A stretch of DNA of 64,000 bases, taken from positions 1 to 64,000 of the forward strand of contig NZ_BOOY01000037.1 in the NCBI RefSeq assembly GCF_016863475.1, read 5' to 3'. Within the stretch, counting starts at the first letter, position 1, and every line of letters starts with the position of its first letter. Below are positions 1 to 9,114 of this stretch, piece by piece. Both the position numbers and the translations under genes were made by a program. This DNA is from Spirilliplanes yamanashiensis. Lineage in GTDB: Bacteria; Actinomycetota; Actinomycetes; Mycobacteriales; Micromonosporaceae. The notes beneath the pieces are model-generated. The model searched no databases and was not told the DNA's origin. It saw only the letters and a program-made list of their open reading frames with translations.

Positions 1-2
1 CG

Positions 3-34
3 AAGAAGGCCACCCCTGACGGGGTGGCCTTCTT
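3..34 (+). terminator. Rho-independent terminator of the upstream gene
   Basis: A perfect 14-bp stem (3-16 with 21-34) closes a TGAC loop and is followed by a T-rich run. It would end a plus-strand gene lying left of the window. In actinomycetes that gene is often clpX next to valS, but it is not visible here. Confidence 0.8.
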
Positions 35-60
35 TCGTTTTCTGCCGGCAGTGCGCGTGC

Positions 61-723
61 TCAGGACCGCTTCTGCATCGCGTCGCGGAACTGCAGCATC
101 ACCGGCGCCGCCTCGGCCGCCGTGCGCCCCGGGAACAGCGCCAGCGCGAGGCTGCCGTGGTCGGCCCAGCCGCACACACCGCTCGATTCGCCGGCCGCGC
201 CGGTCACGCCGCAGCGCAGGTCGCCGCCGAGGTCACCCGCGGGGTAATCGGTGACGCCGGTGACCTCACCGGAGTCGTCCTTGAGCAGGCCGAAGACCGT
301 GTTCAGGTCCGCGCCCGGCGTCCAGATCAGGGCGGTGCCGCCGGCCAGCAGGACACTGCGGTCCGCGTCCGCCGGGTCGGTGTAGATGACGCCGACCGTC
401 TGGTCGAGCTGGGCCTCCGCCGCCAGGGCGTTGCGCAGGTACTCGGCCGTCGTGCGGGCGTCCTCGCCGTCGTCGCGGCGGAAGCCGGCCACCTGGTCCG
501 GGGGCGTGAGGGTGGCGTCCTTCTGGCCGGCGATCCGCAGCCCAGCCGTGCCCAGGACCGCCGCGCCGGCCAAGCCCACCACGGCCAGGCAGCCGAGGAC
601 GATGAGCCGGCGCCGCGACGGGCGCCCGTCCGAGGTGTCGTCCGGTTCGGCAGGGTCCTCGGGGGTCATCACCATCTCGATGGGAGACGTCGGTGCGGGG
701 TGCTCGCCCGTGCGGTCCGTCAT
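61..723 (-). CDS. Hypothetical single-pass membrane protein with CGWADHGS extracytoplasmic domain
   Basis: This 220-residue protein has an acidic cytoplasmic N-terminus (about 1-36), an RRR stop-transfer cluster, one membrane segment (about 39-61) and an extracytoplasmic domain. The domain ends with the pattern LRCGV...VCGWADHGSLA. The two cysteines could form a disulfide, which is inference. The same C-terminal pattern occurs in the gene at 16265-17974, so the two are paralogues over this domain. The start is ATG with a purine-rich GGACGGAG just upstream. It is divergent from valS. I do not recognise a function; the family appears as 'hypothetical protein' in actinomycetes. Confidence 0.8.
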   Translation of the reverse strand: MTDRTGEHPAPTSPIEMVMTPEDPAEPDDTSDGRPSRRRLIVLGCLAVVGLAGAAVLGTAGLRIAGQKDATLTPPDQVAGFRRDDGEDARTTAEYLRNALAAEAQLDQTVGVIYTDPADADRSVLLAGGTALIWTPGADLNTVFGLLKDDSGEVTGVTDYPAGDLGGDLRCGVTGAAGESSGVCGWADHGSLALALFPGRTAAEAAPVMLQFRDAMQKRS

Positions 724-768
724 CGTGCTCCGTCCGTTCCGGCAGCCGTCCGCGCGAGCATAGCCCGG

Positions 769-777
769 TTATCCACA
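769..777 (+). promoter_or_regulatory. DnaA box
   Basis: TTATCCACA matches the consensus DnaA box exactly. It lies in the short divergent region between the hypothetical membrane protein and valS. A single box may be chance, but see the pair at 51367-51392. Confidence 0.4.
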
Positions 778-816
778 GGCGGACGGTGCGATGGCAGGCG
801 TGCCGTCCCACCTCCG

Positions 817-822
817 TAGACT
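817..822 (+). promoter_or_regulatory. -10 hexamer of valS, leaderless
   Basis: TAGACT ends exactly six nucleotides before the valS GTG, so transcription would begin at or next to the start codon. No Shine-Dalgarno sequence is present, which fits a leaderless mRNA. Confidence 0.5.
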
Positions 823-828
823 CGCAGG

Positions 829-3453
829 GTGACCGATGCACGCGAGAGCCGTACCCCGACCCTGTCCGCTCAGTACCAGCCCGGCGAGGTTGAGCAGCGA
901 CGGTACGAGCACTGGGTATCGGCCGGCTATTTCGAGGCCGACGAGGCCAGTGAGCGGCCGCCGTTCGCCATCGTCATCCCCCCGCCGAACGTGACCGGGT
1001 CGCTGCACGTGGGCCACGCCCTCGACCACACCATCCAGGACGCCCTCGTGCGCCGTAAGCGCATGCAGGGCTTCGAGACGCTGTGGCTGCCCGGCATGGA
1101 CCACGCCGGCATCGCCACGCAGAACGTGGTGGAGCGCAAGCTGGCCGAGCAGGGCCTCAGCCGCCACGACCTGGGCCGGGAGAAGTTCGTCGAGCGGGTC
1201 TGGGAGTGGAAGGCCGAGTCCGGCGGCGCCATCCTCGGCCAGATGCGCCGGCTCGGCGACTCCGTCGCCTGGAGCCGCGAGCGCTTCACCATGGACGAGG
1301 GCCTGTCCCGCGCCGTCCAGACGATCTTCAAGCGGCTGTACGACGACGGCCTCATCTACCGCGCCGAGCGCATCATCAACTGGTGCCCGCGCTGCCTCAC
1401 GGCGCTGTCCGACATCGAGGTGGAGCACACCGACGACGAGGGCGAGCTCGTCTCGATCCGGTACGGCGAGGGCGACAACTCGATCGTCGTGGCCACCACC
1501 CGGGCCGAGACCATGCTCGGCGACACCGCGGTGGCCGTGCACCCCGACGACGAGCGGTACCGGCACCTCATCGGCACCGAGGTCGAGCTGCCGCTCACCG
1601 GCCGGCGCATCCCGATCGTCGCCGACGAGCACGTCGACCCCGCCTTCGGCACCGGCGCCGTCAAGGTGACCCCGGCGCACGACCCGAACGACTTCGAGAT
1701 CGGCCAACGGCACGGGCTGCCCAGCCTCACCGTCATGGACGAGCGCGCCGTCATCACCGTGCCCGGGCCGTTCGAGGGCCTCGACCGCTACGAGGCCCGG
1801 CCCGCCATCGTCGCCGCGCTGCGCGAGCAGGGGCGCATCGTCGCCGAGAAGCGGCCCTACCAGCACTCCGTCGGGCACTGCTCGCGGTGCAAGACGACCG
1901 TCGAGCCGCGGCTGTCGCTGCAGTGGTTCGTCAAGACCGGGCCGCTCGCCCAGGCCGCCGGCGACGCCGTGCGCGACGGTCGGGTCGCCATCGAGCCCGT
2001 CGAGCTGTCGAAGCGGTACTTCGGCTGGGTCGACAACATGCACGACTGGTGCATCTCCCGCCAGCTGTGGTGGGGCCACCGCATCCCGGTCTGGTACGGG
2101 CCGGGCGGCGAGGTCGTCTGCGTCGGGCCCGACGAGCAGCCGCCCGCCGGCGAGGGCTGGCGCCAGGACGACGACGTGCTCGACACGTGGTTCTCGTCCG
2201 CGCTGTGGCCGTTCTCGACGCTCGGCTGGCCCGACGAGACCGCCGACCTGGCGAGGTTCTACCCGACCAGCGTGCTGGTCACCGGCTACGACATCCTTTT
2301 CTTCTGGGTCGCCCGGATGATGATGTTCGGCCTGTACGCGATGGACGGCAAGCAGCCGTTCGACGTGGTCGCCCTGCACGGCATGGTGCGCGACCAGTAC
2401 GGCAAGAAGATGTCCAAGTCGTTCGGCAACGTCGTCGACCCGCTCGACTGGATCGAGCGCTTCGGCGCCGACGCCACCCGGTTCACCCTCGCCCGCGGCG
2501 CCAACCCCGGCTCCGACGTGCCGATCAGCGAGGAGTGGTGCCAGGGCTCGCGCAACTTCTGCAACAAGCTCTGGAACGCCACCCGCTTCGCGCTGATGAA
2601 CGGCGCCACCGTCGAGGGCGAGCTGCCCGCGTCCGCCGACCTGTCCACGGTGGACCGGTGGATCTTGTCGCGGCTGCAGCACGTGGTTGCCGAGGCCGAC
2701 GCCCTGTTCGACTCCTACGAGTTCGGCAAGGTCTGCGACCTGCTCTACCACTTCGCGTGGGACGACGTCTGCGACTGGTACGTCGAGCTCAGCAAGCCGA
2801 TGCTGGCGGCGGGCGGCGAGGCGGCCGACCGCACCCGCCGCGTGCTCGGCCACATCCTCGACCAGCTGCTGCGCCTGCTGCACCCGGTCGTCCCGTTCGT
2901 CACCGAGGAGCTGTGGATCGCGCTGACCGGCGCCGAGACGGTCGTGCGCGCCCCGTGGCCGGCCGTCGACGGCGCCCGCATCGACGCCGGCGCCGAGGCC
3001 GAGCTGGCGAACGTGCAGCGGGTCGTCACCGAGGTCCGCCGGTTCCGTTCCGACCAGGGCCTGCGCCCCGGTCAGCGGGTCGTCGCGCGGATCGCCGGCC
3101 TGCCAGGCGTCGGCATCGCCGACCACGAGCCGCTGATCCGCTCGCTCGCCCGGCTCGACGACGCCGGCGATGACTTCGCCGCGAGCGCCAGCCTGGCCAT
3201 CGCGGGCGGGGTCACCGTCGAACTCGACACGCGCGGCACCATCGACGTCGCCGCCGAGCGCGCCCGGCTGGAGAAGGACCGCGCCGCCGCCGAGAAGGAG
3301 GCCGCGCAGTGCCGCGGCAAGCTCGGCAACGACGCGTTCGTCGGCAAGGCGCCCGACCACGTCGTCGCGAAGATCAAGGATCGGCTCGCCGCGGCCGAGG
3401 CCGACCTCGCCCGCATCGAGGCCGCCCTCGCCGCCCTGCCGGCGGCGTCATGA
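829..3453 (+). CDS. valS: Valyl-tRNA synthetase
   Basis: This class Ia aminoacyl-tRNA synthetase charges tRNA-Val and edits misactivated threonine. The 874-residue length is normal. The HIGH-type signature is HVGH at residues 60-63 after PPPNVTGS, and KMSKS is at 527-531. The CP1 editing domain lies between, followed by an anticodon-binding domain and a C-terminal charged coiled coil (about 805-870) typical of bacterial ValRS. The start is GTG at 829, supported by a -10 hexamer six bases upstream. The gene overlaps folC by ATGA, so valS-folC-DUF4233 form one operon. No valine T-box is visible in the short upstream region. Confidence 0.97.
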   Translation: MTDARESRTPTLSAQYQPGEVEQRRYEHWVSAGYFEADEASERPPFAIVIPPPNVTGSLHVGHALDHTIQDALVRRKRMQGFETLWLPGMDHAGIATQNVVERKLAEQGLSRHDLGREKFVERVWEWKAESGGAILGQMRRLGDSVAWSRERFTMDEGLSRAVQTIFKRLYDDGLIYRAERIINWCPRCLTALSDIEVEHTDDEGELVSIRYGEGDNSIVVATTRAETMLGDTAVAVHPDDERYRHLIGTEVELPLTGRRIPIVADEHVDPAFGTGAVKVTPAHDPNDFEIGQRHGLPSLTVMDERAVITVPGPFEGLDRYEARPAIVAALREQGRIVAEKRPYQHSVGHCSRCKTTVEPRLSLQWFVKTGPLAQAAGDAVRDGRVAIEPVELSKRYFGWVDNMHDWCISRQLWWGHRIPVWYGPGGEVVCVGPDEQPPAGEGWRQDDDVLDTWFSSALWPFSTLGWPDETADLARFYPTSVLVTGYDILFFWVARMMMFGLYAMDGKQPFDVVALHGMVRDQYGKKMSKSFGNVVDPLDWIERFGADATRFTLARGANPGSDVPISEEWCQGSRNFCNKLWNATRFALMNGATVEGELPASADLSTVDRWILSRLQHVVAEADALFDSYEFGKVCDLLYHFAWDDVCDWYVELSKPMLAAGGEAADRTRRVLGHILDQLLRLLHPVVPFVTEELWIALTGAETVVRAPWPAVDGARIDAGAEAELANVQRVVTEVRRFRSDQGLRPGQRVVARIAGLPGVGIADHEPLIRSLARLDDAGDDFAASASLAIAGGVTVELDTRGTIDVAAERARLEKDRAAAEKEAAQCRGKLGNDAFVGKAPDHVVAKIKDRLAAAEADLARIEAALAALPAAS

Positions 3454-4775
3454 GCGAGTACGACGAGGTGTCCGCCGCGCTGGAACAGCGCGGCTTCACC
3501 CGGATGGTGTTCGAGATCGAGCGCATCCGCACCCTGCTCGACGCGCTCGGCACCCCGCAGCGGTCGTACCCGTCGATCCACCTGACCGGCACCAACGGCA
3601 AGACGTCGACGGCCCGCATGATCGACGGCCTGCTGCGGGCCCACGGGCTGCACACCGGCCGGTACACGAGCCCGCACCTGGAGACCGTCCGCGAACGCAT
3701 CAGCCTCGACGGCGAGCCGATCAGCGAGGAGAAGTTCGTCGACGTGTACCGCGAGGTCGCGCCCGTCGCCGACCTCGTGGACGCCCGCTTCCCCGAGCCG
3801 CTCACCTACTTCGACATGACCACCGCGCTGGCGTTCTCGGCGTTCGCCGACGCGCCCGTCGACGTCGGCGTCATCGAGGTCGGGCTCGGCGGCGCCGAGG
3901 ACGCCACCAACGTCATCGAGGCCGGCGTCGCCGTCATCACCCCGATCGGGCTCGACCACACCGAGTGGCTCGGCGAGACGATCGAGGAGATCGCCTGGGC
4001 CAAGGCCGGCATCATCCACAAGGGAGCCACGGTCATCACGGCCGCCCAGCCCGACGAGGCCCTGCGCCCCCTGATGGAACGCGTCGCGGACGTCGGCGGC
4101 ACCCTGGCCCGCGAGGGCAGCGAGTTCGGCGTCATGCGCCGCACCCAGGCCGTCGGCGGCCAGGTGCTCAGCCTGCAGGGCCTCGGCGCCGTGTACGAGG
4201 ACGTGTTCCTGCCGCTGTTCGGCGCCCACCAGGCGCAGAACGCGGCGGTCGCGCTCGCCGCCGTCGAGGCGTTCCTCGGCGCCGGCGCCACCCGCGCGCT
4301 CGACCCCGAGGTGGTGCGCGAGGGCTTCGCCGACGTCAGCACCCCCGGCCGGCTCGAACGCGTCCGCAGCGCCCCGACGATCCTGCTCGACGGCGCCCAC
4401 AACCCGCACGGCATGGCCGCCACCGTCCAGGCGCTGGAGGAGGAGTTCGCCTTCCGGCACCTCGTGGCGGTCGTCGCCGTGCTGGCCGACAAGGACGCGC
4501 GCGGCGTCCTCGAACTCCTCGAACCCGTCGCCGACGAACTCGTCGTCACCCGCAACAGCTCCGCCCGCGCCATGCCCGTCGACGAGCTGGCGGAGATCGC
4601 CGTCGACATCTTCGGCGAGGGCCGCGTGCACACGGCCGCCACCATGCCCGACGCCATCGAGGAGGCCGTCAACCTCGCCGAGGGCGACCTGGGCGGGGAG
4701 CTGTCCGGCGTGGCCGTCGTGGTGACCGGGTCGGTGGTCACGGTCGCGGACGCCCGGAAGCTGCTCAAGCGATGA
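3450..4775 (+). CDS. folC: Folylpolyglutamate synthase / dihydrofolate synthase
   Basis: FolC adds glutamate to dihydropteroate and to reduced folates using ATP, in the cytoplasm. The 441-residue protein shows the Mur-ligase-type P-loop TGTNGKTS near residue 50, an SPHL motif soon after, and the second-domain motif DGAHNPHG near 315. The ATG start is fixed by a 4-bp ATGA overlap with the valS stop; an upstream in-frame extension would lie inside valS and is not used. The end overlaps the next gene in the same way, indicating translational coupling across valS-folC-DUF4233. Confidence 0.95.
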   Translation: MSEYDEVSAALEQRGFTRMVFEIERIRTLLDALGTPQRSYPSIHLTGTNGKTSTARMIDGLLRAHGLHTGRYTSPHLETVRERISLDGEPISEEKFVDVYREVAPVADLVDARFPEPLTYFDMTTALAFSAFADAPVDVGVIEVGLGGAEDATNVIEAGVAVITPIGLDHTEWLGETIEEIAWAKAGIIHKGATVITAAQPDEALRPLMERVADVGGTLAREGSEFGVMRRTQAVGGQVLSLQGLGAVYEDVFLPLFGAHQAQNAAVALAAVEAFLGAGATRALDPEVVREGFADVSTPGRLERVRSAPTILLDGAHNPHGMAATVQALEEEFAFRHLVAVVAVLADKDARGVLELLEPVADELVVTRNSSARAMPVDELAEIAVDIFGEGRVHTAATMPDAIEEAVNLAEGDLGGELSGVAVVVTGSVVTVADARKLLKR

Positions 4776-5443
4776 CGACCCCCGACCCCGACGGCGAACC
4801 GCTCCGCGGCGCCGCCTCCACCGATCCGGCGCGCGGCAGCGGGTCGGTGCCGCCTGCTCCGGGTTCGGTGGGCGGTGCGGTGCCGCGTGCGGGGGAATCC
4901 GTACGTGGTGGCGGCTCGGCGCCTGGCGCCGGAGGTCGGGACGGCGGTTCCGCGCCTGGTGCCGGGGGTCGGGGCGGCGGCTCCGCGCCTGGTGCTGGGG
5001 ATCGGGACGCCGGCGTGTCGGTGCCGGCCGCCGGTGGCGGACCGGACGGCCCCGACGTGGCTTCGCCCGACGACGTCGGCGACGGGCCCGCCGGTACCGG
5101 TGGGAAGCCGTCCGGGTTGCGGAATCCGGCTGCCGCCGTGCGGGGACTCGGGGCGGGCACCCTGATCATCGAGGCCGTGGTGCTGCTGCTCGCCATCCAG
5201 CCGATCCGGCTCATGGGTGGTCAGCTCAGCGGCGCCGGGGTCGCCGTCGTCGTGGCGCTCGCCGTGTGGGCGGTCGTCGTGTCCGGGCTGATGAAGCGGT
5301 CGTGGGCGTGGCACGCCGGCACCGTGCTGCAGGTGTGCCTGCTGCTGTCCGGCTTCCTGCACTGGTCGCTGGGCGCGCTCGGCGTCATCTTCGCCGCCAC
5401 GTGGGGGTACGCCACCTACGTGCGGCGCACCATCCTCGGCTGA
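4772..5443 (+). CDS. DUF4233 family membrane protein
   Basis: This 223-residue protein has two parts. Residues 1 to about 110 are a Gly/Pro/Ala-rich disordered segment with a threefold 11-residue repeat. Residues about 112-223 hold four predicted membrane helices beginning GLRNPAAAVRGLGAG and ending in YVRRTILG. The C-terminal part matches DUF4233, a small actinobacterial membrane family usually encoded directly after folC. Function is unknown. The ATG start is set by the ATGA overlap with folC. The long low-complexity N-terminus is unusual for the family and may be lineage-specific. Confidence 0.85.
   Translation: MTTPDPDGEPLRGAASTDPARGSGSVPPAPGSVGGAVPRAGESVRGGGSAPGAGGRDGGSAPGAGGRGGGSAPGAGDRDAGVSVPAAGGGPDGPDVASPDDVGDGPAGTGGKPSGLRNPAAAVRGLGAGTLIIEAVVLLLAIQPIRLMGGQLSGAGVAVVVALAVWAVVVSGLMKRSWAWHAGTVLQVCLLLSGFLHWSLGALGVIFAATWGYATYVRRTILG
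4916..5014 (+). repeat. 33-bp in-frame tandem repeat, three units
   Basis: Three consecutive 33-bp units each encode an 11-residue SAPGAG(G/D)R-type segment in the cytoplasmic tail of the DUF4233 protein. Units one and two are nearly identical and the third is diverged. This looks like recent slippage expansion. Confidence 0.85.
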
Positions 5444-5446
5444 GCG

Positions 5447-7948
5447 CTAGTCCACGGCCCGCCACTGGCTGATGGCGACGCTGTGGCCGTCCGGGTCGTC
5501 CAGGCTGGCGGCCCACAACTCCAGCCGCTCGCCGCGGTTGACGATGCGCGGGCCGTGCGTGAATTGCGCGCCCTTGCCGACCAGTTCCGCGTGCATGGCC
5601 TGCACGTCGCCCACCTCGAGGTTCAGGTGCACCGGCCGCGCCTGCACACCCGACACGTCGGTGACCGTGCGCAGCACCAGCCGGGTGTCGCCCGACGCGA
5701 GGACGGCGTTGCCGCGGCCGTTGTCGATCTCGTGGAAGCCGAGCAGGTCCCGGTAGAACTTCCGCGACCGGTCGAGGTCCGTCACCAGCACCGTCATGCC
5801 GATGCCGTGAATGGCGCCGGCGGGTCCGGGGCGGGCGCTCGGGTACGCGGTGATGAGCTCGTGGAGCCGCGCCGGGGCGTCGTCCTCCGCGTCGTCCGCA
5901 TCGTCGGTGCTGCCGGGCGGTGGGACGGCGGCGGTTCCCACGGCGGCACCGGCGGCCGCCCCACCAGCGGCGGCGGCCGCGGCGGCAGGCGCTGCGGCGG
6001 TACCGGCGGCGGTATCGGCGGTGCCAGGAGTGGCGGTGCCAGGAGTGGCGGTGGTGTCTGCGGCGGCAGAGCCGGTGGCACTATCCGCGGCGGTGGAGCC
6101 GGCGGTGCTGTCAGCGGGCGCAGAGCCGGCGGCGGCGTCCGTGGCGGTAGGGCCGGCGGAATCGCCTCCGGCGGTAGAGCCGGTGGCAGCGTCCGCGGCG
6201 GCAGGTCCCGTGTCGGTGTCCGCAGTGGCAGGGCCGGCGGCGGTAGGCCCGGCGGCGGCAGGAGTAGCGGTGGCGGGATCGGTGGCGGGGCCGGTCGCTG
6301 AGCCGGCGGTCGTGTCAGCAGGGCTGGTGGCCTCGGCGGCAGCGGCGCCCGCGACGGCGCCCGCCGCGGCAGCAGCAGCGGTCCCGGCGGCCGTGGCGCC
6401 GGCGGTCGTGGGACCCGTCGTGATGGGTGCGGCCGCGGGGTCCGACGCCCGTCCGTCGGGGTCCGTGTCCTCGGGTTCGTCCCCGTCGGCGTGGCCGCCC
6501 GCCGTCGTCTGGGTCGGCGCGTCGGGTCGGGTGCCGGACAGCGCGGGTTCGGCCTGGTTGTCGGCCGGCGGGGGTTCCTGGTTCGTGGCAGTGACCTTGT
6601 CCGGGGCGGGGCGGCGGTTCGCCGGGTCGGACAGGTTCGTGCCGTTGACGCCGTTCTTCACCGGGGGGCGGGGGTCATCAATATCGGGGATCACCGGGCG
6701 GGGCGACGGGATGCGGGGCGTCGTCGCGGCGGATGGCGCGGTCGGGGGTGCGGGCGTCGGGGGTTCCGCCGAGGCGGGGGTGTGCTGGGTGGGGATGGAA
6801 CCGGCTGCCGGGCGGGCGGGCCTGCCATCGGCGGAGGACGCGGCGGGGGAGGAGGTCGGGGCGGCGTCGCCGTCGTGCGGCGGGCGGGAGTCGGCGTCGT
6901 CGGCGCGGGTCGATCCCGCGACACCGCCGGCAGCGGCCCCCGCTGCGGCGCCCGCCGCGGCGGCGGCGGAAGTCCGGCCCCGGGCCGGCGCGTCGCCGTC
7001 CGTGTCGGAGGCGTCGTCGAGGGGGAGGTCCACCTCGGGGTCCCGGTCGGCGGCGGGCGGAGCGTCGGGACCGTCCGACGGCGGGGGTGCCGCAGCGGCC
7101 TGCGCGTCGGGGGAGTCGGCCGGAGGGTCCGAGGTCGGGCCGGAGCCCATCGGGATCGGACCCGTGCTCGGCGGTGGCGTGTCGTCCGGGCGGGGGCGGG
7201 GGGTCGGGCGGCGGCGCTGCTGGGGTGGGGTGTCGGTGACCAGGTGCGGCGCGAGCGGCGGCGGCTCGGTGGTGGACGGCTCCACCAGCGTGCCCTCGAG
7301 GACGTAGTGGCCCGGCGTACCCCCGGGGGTGTCCTCGCGGACCGCGACCGAGCCCGGGCCCTGCGGGTCCTGGTCCTCGGCGGACGCCGCCCAGCGGTGG
7401 CGGTCGCGCTGGGTGGTCCACGGGTGCACCTCGGTGTCGGCCAGGTACTGGTCGGCGGTGAAGGGCTGCGGTTCCGCGTACTGCTCGGCGTCCTCGGCGG
7501 CGGCCGCCTCCGCGTGGGTCATGATGTCGTCCCACTGGATTCTGACCCGGCGCATGTCGTCGATGGCGACCAGGACGGGCAGGGTGGCGCCCGGGTCCGG
7601 CCACTTCGCGACCGGGACGCGCGGGTCGCGGACCGTGACCGCGGCGGCGGGCAGGCCGACGGCGCTGACCAGGATCGACAGTTCGGCGCGGCCGAACGCG
7701 ACGCCCGCCGGGGGTTCGGAGACGGCGCGCACGTGGGCGGTGCCGGCGACCCAGGCGCGGGCGCCGCGGCGGGTCACGTTGACCATGGCGAGGCCGATCG
7801 CGAGCAGGAGCAGGGCGCCGCCGAACGCGACGATCGCCCATGTGCCGTTGCCGAGGCCGAACAGCATGACGAACGCGGCGATCGCGCCGACGATCGCCGC
7901 CAGCAGCTTGCGGACCGGGGCGATGGAGCGCCGGCTCGGGTTCACCAC
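5447..7948 (-). CDS. Two-helix membrane protein with long low-complexity linker and C-terminal VOC domain
   Basis: The 833-residue product has two N-terminal membrane helices (about 14-55), a folded cytoplasmic segment with the motif WDDIMTHAE, then roughly 450 residues rich in Pro, Ala, Thr and Asp. It ends with a vicinal-oxygen-chelate (glyoxalase/bleomycin-resistance) domain of about 120 residues, recognisable from TDLDRSRKFYRDLLGF, HLNLEVGD and DDPDGHS. The GTG start at 7948 has AGGAGG seven bases upstream, which excludes the in-frame extension to 8476. VOC proteins are normally soluble, so membrane tethering through a long linker is unusual. Substrate and metal use cannot be read from the sequence. 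Confidence 0.85.
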   Translation of the reverse strand: MVNPSRRSIAPVRKLLAAIVGAIAAFVMLFGLGNGTWAIVAFGGALLLLAIGLAMVNVTRRGARAWVAGTAHVRAVSEPPAGVAFGRAELSILVSAVGLPAAAVTVRDPRVPVAKWPDPGATLPVLVAIDDMRRVRIQWDDIMTHAEAAAAEDAEQYAEPQPFTADQYLADTEVHPWTTQRDRHRWAASAEDQDPQGPGSVAVREDTPGGTPGHYVLEGTLVEPSTTEPPPLAPHLVTDTPPQQRRRPTPRPRPDDTPPPSTGPIPMGSGPTSDPPADSPDAQAAAAPPPSDGPDAPPAADRDPEVDLPLDDASDTDGDAPARGRTSAAAAAGAAAGAAAGGVAGSTRADDADSRPPHDGDAAPTSSPAASSADGRPARPAAGSIPTQHTPASAEPPTPAPPTAPSAATTPRIPSPRPVIPDIDDPRPPVKNGVNGTNLSDPANRRPAPDKVTATNQEPPPADNQAEPALSGTRPDAPTQTTAGGHADGDEPEDTDPDGRASDPAAAPITTGPTTAGATAAGTAAAAAAGAVAGAAAAEATSPADTTAGSATGPATDPATATPAAAGPTAAGPATADTDTGPAAADAATGSTAGGDSAGPTATDAAAGSAPADSTAGSTAADSATGSAAADTTATPGTATPGTADTAAGTAAAPAAAAAAAGGAAAGAAVGTAAVPPPGSTDDADDAEDDAPARLHELITAYPSARPGPAGAIHGIGMTVLVTDLDRSRKFYRDLLGFHEIDNGRGNAVLASGDTRLVLRTVTDVSGVQARPVHLNLEVGDVQAMHAELVGKGAQFTHGPRIVNRGERLELWAASLDDPDGHSVAISQWRAVD

Positions 7949-8116
7949 AGTGGAACCTCCTGGGGGGATTAACCCAAAGGCTAGGCCGCCGGTACGACCG
8001 AACGGAAGAGCGGCGTAGCCGGGGCGATTTCCGGCATGTCGGTGGTTGCCGAACGGACGTCGGCGTCTGCCGATAGGCTGCGGGCGTAGCGGCCGCACCC
8101 CGAAGGGATCAGACCC

Positions 8117-8536
8117 GTGTCCGACAGCCCCGCAGAGCGCACCCTCGTCCTCATCAAGCCCGACGCGCTGCGCCGCGGCCTGCTCGGCGAGATCATCGGG
8201 CGGTTCGAGCGCAAGGGGCTGACGATCGAGTCGCTGGTGGTGCGCACGATGGACGCCGCGCTGGCCGACGCGCACTACGCGGAGCACGTCGACAAGGCGT
8301 TCTACCCGCCGCTGAAGACGTTCATGACCGGCGGGCCGCTGGCCGCGCTGATCCTGTCGGGCGACTCGGCGATCGAGGTCGTGCGGTCGATCGTCGGCGC
8401 CACCGACGGGCGCAAGGCGGCCGCCGGCACGATCCGGGGCGACCTGTCGCTGTCGAACCGGGAGAACCTGGTGCACGCGTCCGACTCGCCGGACAGCGCC
8501 AAGCGCGAGATCGCGCTCTGGTTCCCGGAGCTCTGA
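8117..8536 (+). CDS. ndk: Nucleoside-diphosphate kinase
   Basis: Ndk equilibrates nucleoside di- and triphosphates through a phosphohistidine intermediate. The 139-residue length is standard. The N-terminus has ERTLVLIKPDALRRGL, and the active-site segment NRENLVHASDS places the catalytic histidine at residue 120. The start is GTG with GAAGGGA upstream. A TAGGCT hexamer at 8074-8079 is a possible -10 for a leadered transcript. In this lineage ndk follows valS-folC; here the VOC-fusion gene lies between on the other strand. Confidence 0.97.
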   Translation: MSDSPAERTLVLIKPDALRRGLLGEIIGRFERKGLTIESLVVRTMDAALADAHYAEHVDKAFYPPLKTFMTGGPLAALILSGDSAIEVVRSIVGATDGRKAAAGTIRGDLSLSNRENLVHASDSPDSAKREIALWFPEL

Positions 8537-8556
8537 GAAACGTCGGACCCGGGCGC

Positions 8557-8562
8557 TAGCGT
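8557..8562 (+). promoter_or_regulatory. -10 hexamer of split-barrel oxidase gene, leaderless
   Basis: TAGCGT ends six nucleotides before the ATG at 8569, and there is no Shine-Dalgarno sequence. Confidence 0.45.
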
Positions 8563-8568
8563 CCGGTC

Positions 8569-9054
8569 ATGAACTGGACCGCGTTCCGGGCCCAGGCGCC
8601 CGAGCTCGCCACCCTCGCCGACGAGTGGATCGCCGACGCGCACGTGCTGCTGCTGGGCACGCTGCGCGCCGACGGGTCGCCGCGCATCAGCGCCGTGGAG
8701 TGCGACGTCTCCGGCGACGACCTGTGCATCGGCATGATCTGGCAGTCCACGAAGGCGCTCGACCTGGAGCGCGACCCCCGGCTCACCGTGCACAGCCTGC
8801 CGCCGGGCCGGGAGAACACGCGCGGCGACCTGAAGCTCTACGGGCGGGCGCGGGCCCTGGAGGCGCCGGAGAAGCGGGCGTACGAGGCGGTCATGCAGGC
8901 GCGGCTCGACTGGGCGCCGTCGGAGCCGTACCACGCGTTCGCGGTGGACGTGACCAGCGCGGGGCTGGTCGTCTTCGAGGGCGGCGGGCAGTCGGTGCTG
9001 AGCTGGCGCGCCGGAAATCCAGTCCGGCGCCGGGTGCGCGACAACATCGCGTGA
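8569..9054 (+). CDS. Pyridoxamine 5'-phosphate oxidase-like / F420 split-barrel protein
   Basis: A 161-residue protein with the split-barrel flavin/F420-binding fold: HVLLLGTLRADGSPRISAVE forms the first strands, followed by RDPRLTVHS and GDLKLYGRA. These small proteins bind FMN, F420 or haem and act as oxidoreductases of varied substrate; none is indicated here. The ATG start is supported by a -10-like hexamer six bases upstream. It is monocistronic between ndk and the phosphatase gene. Confidence 0.8.
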   Translation: MNWTAFRAQAPELATLADEWIADAHVLLLGTLRADGSPRISAVECDVSGDDLCIGMIWQSTKALDLERDPRLTVHSLPPGRENTRGDLKLYGRARALEAPEKRAYEAVMQARLDWAPSEPYHAFAVDVTSAGLVVFEGGGQSVLSWRAGNPVRRRVRDNIA

Positions 9055-9114
9055 CCTGACGGCCACCTGCGGCCGATAGGCCTGACGGGCATCCCCAGTC
9101 GAGGAGGATTCCCG

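Noticed and set aside
769-3360. 863-residue open frame antisense to valS
   Set aside because: It is a GC-rich shadow of valS, with repetitive Arg/Gly/Asp/His/Val-rich composition and no recognisable domain; valS on the other strand is certain.
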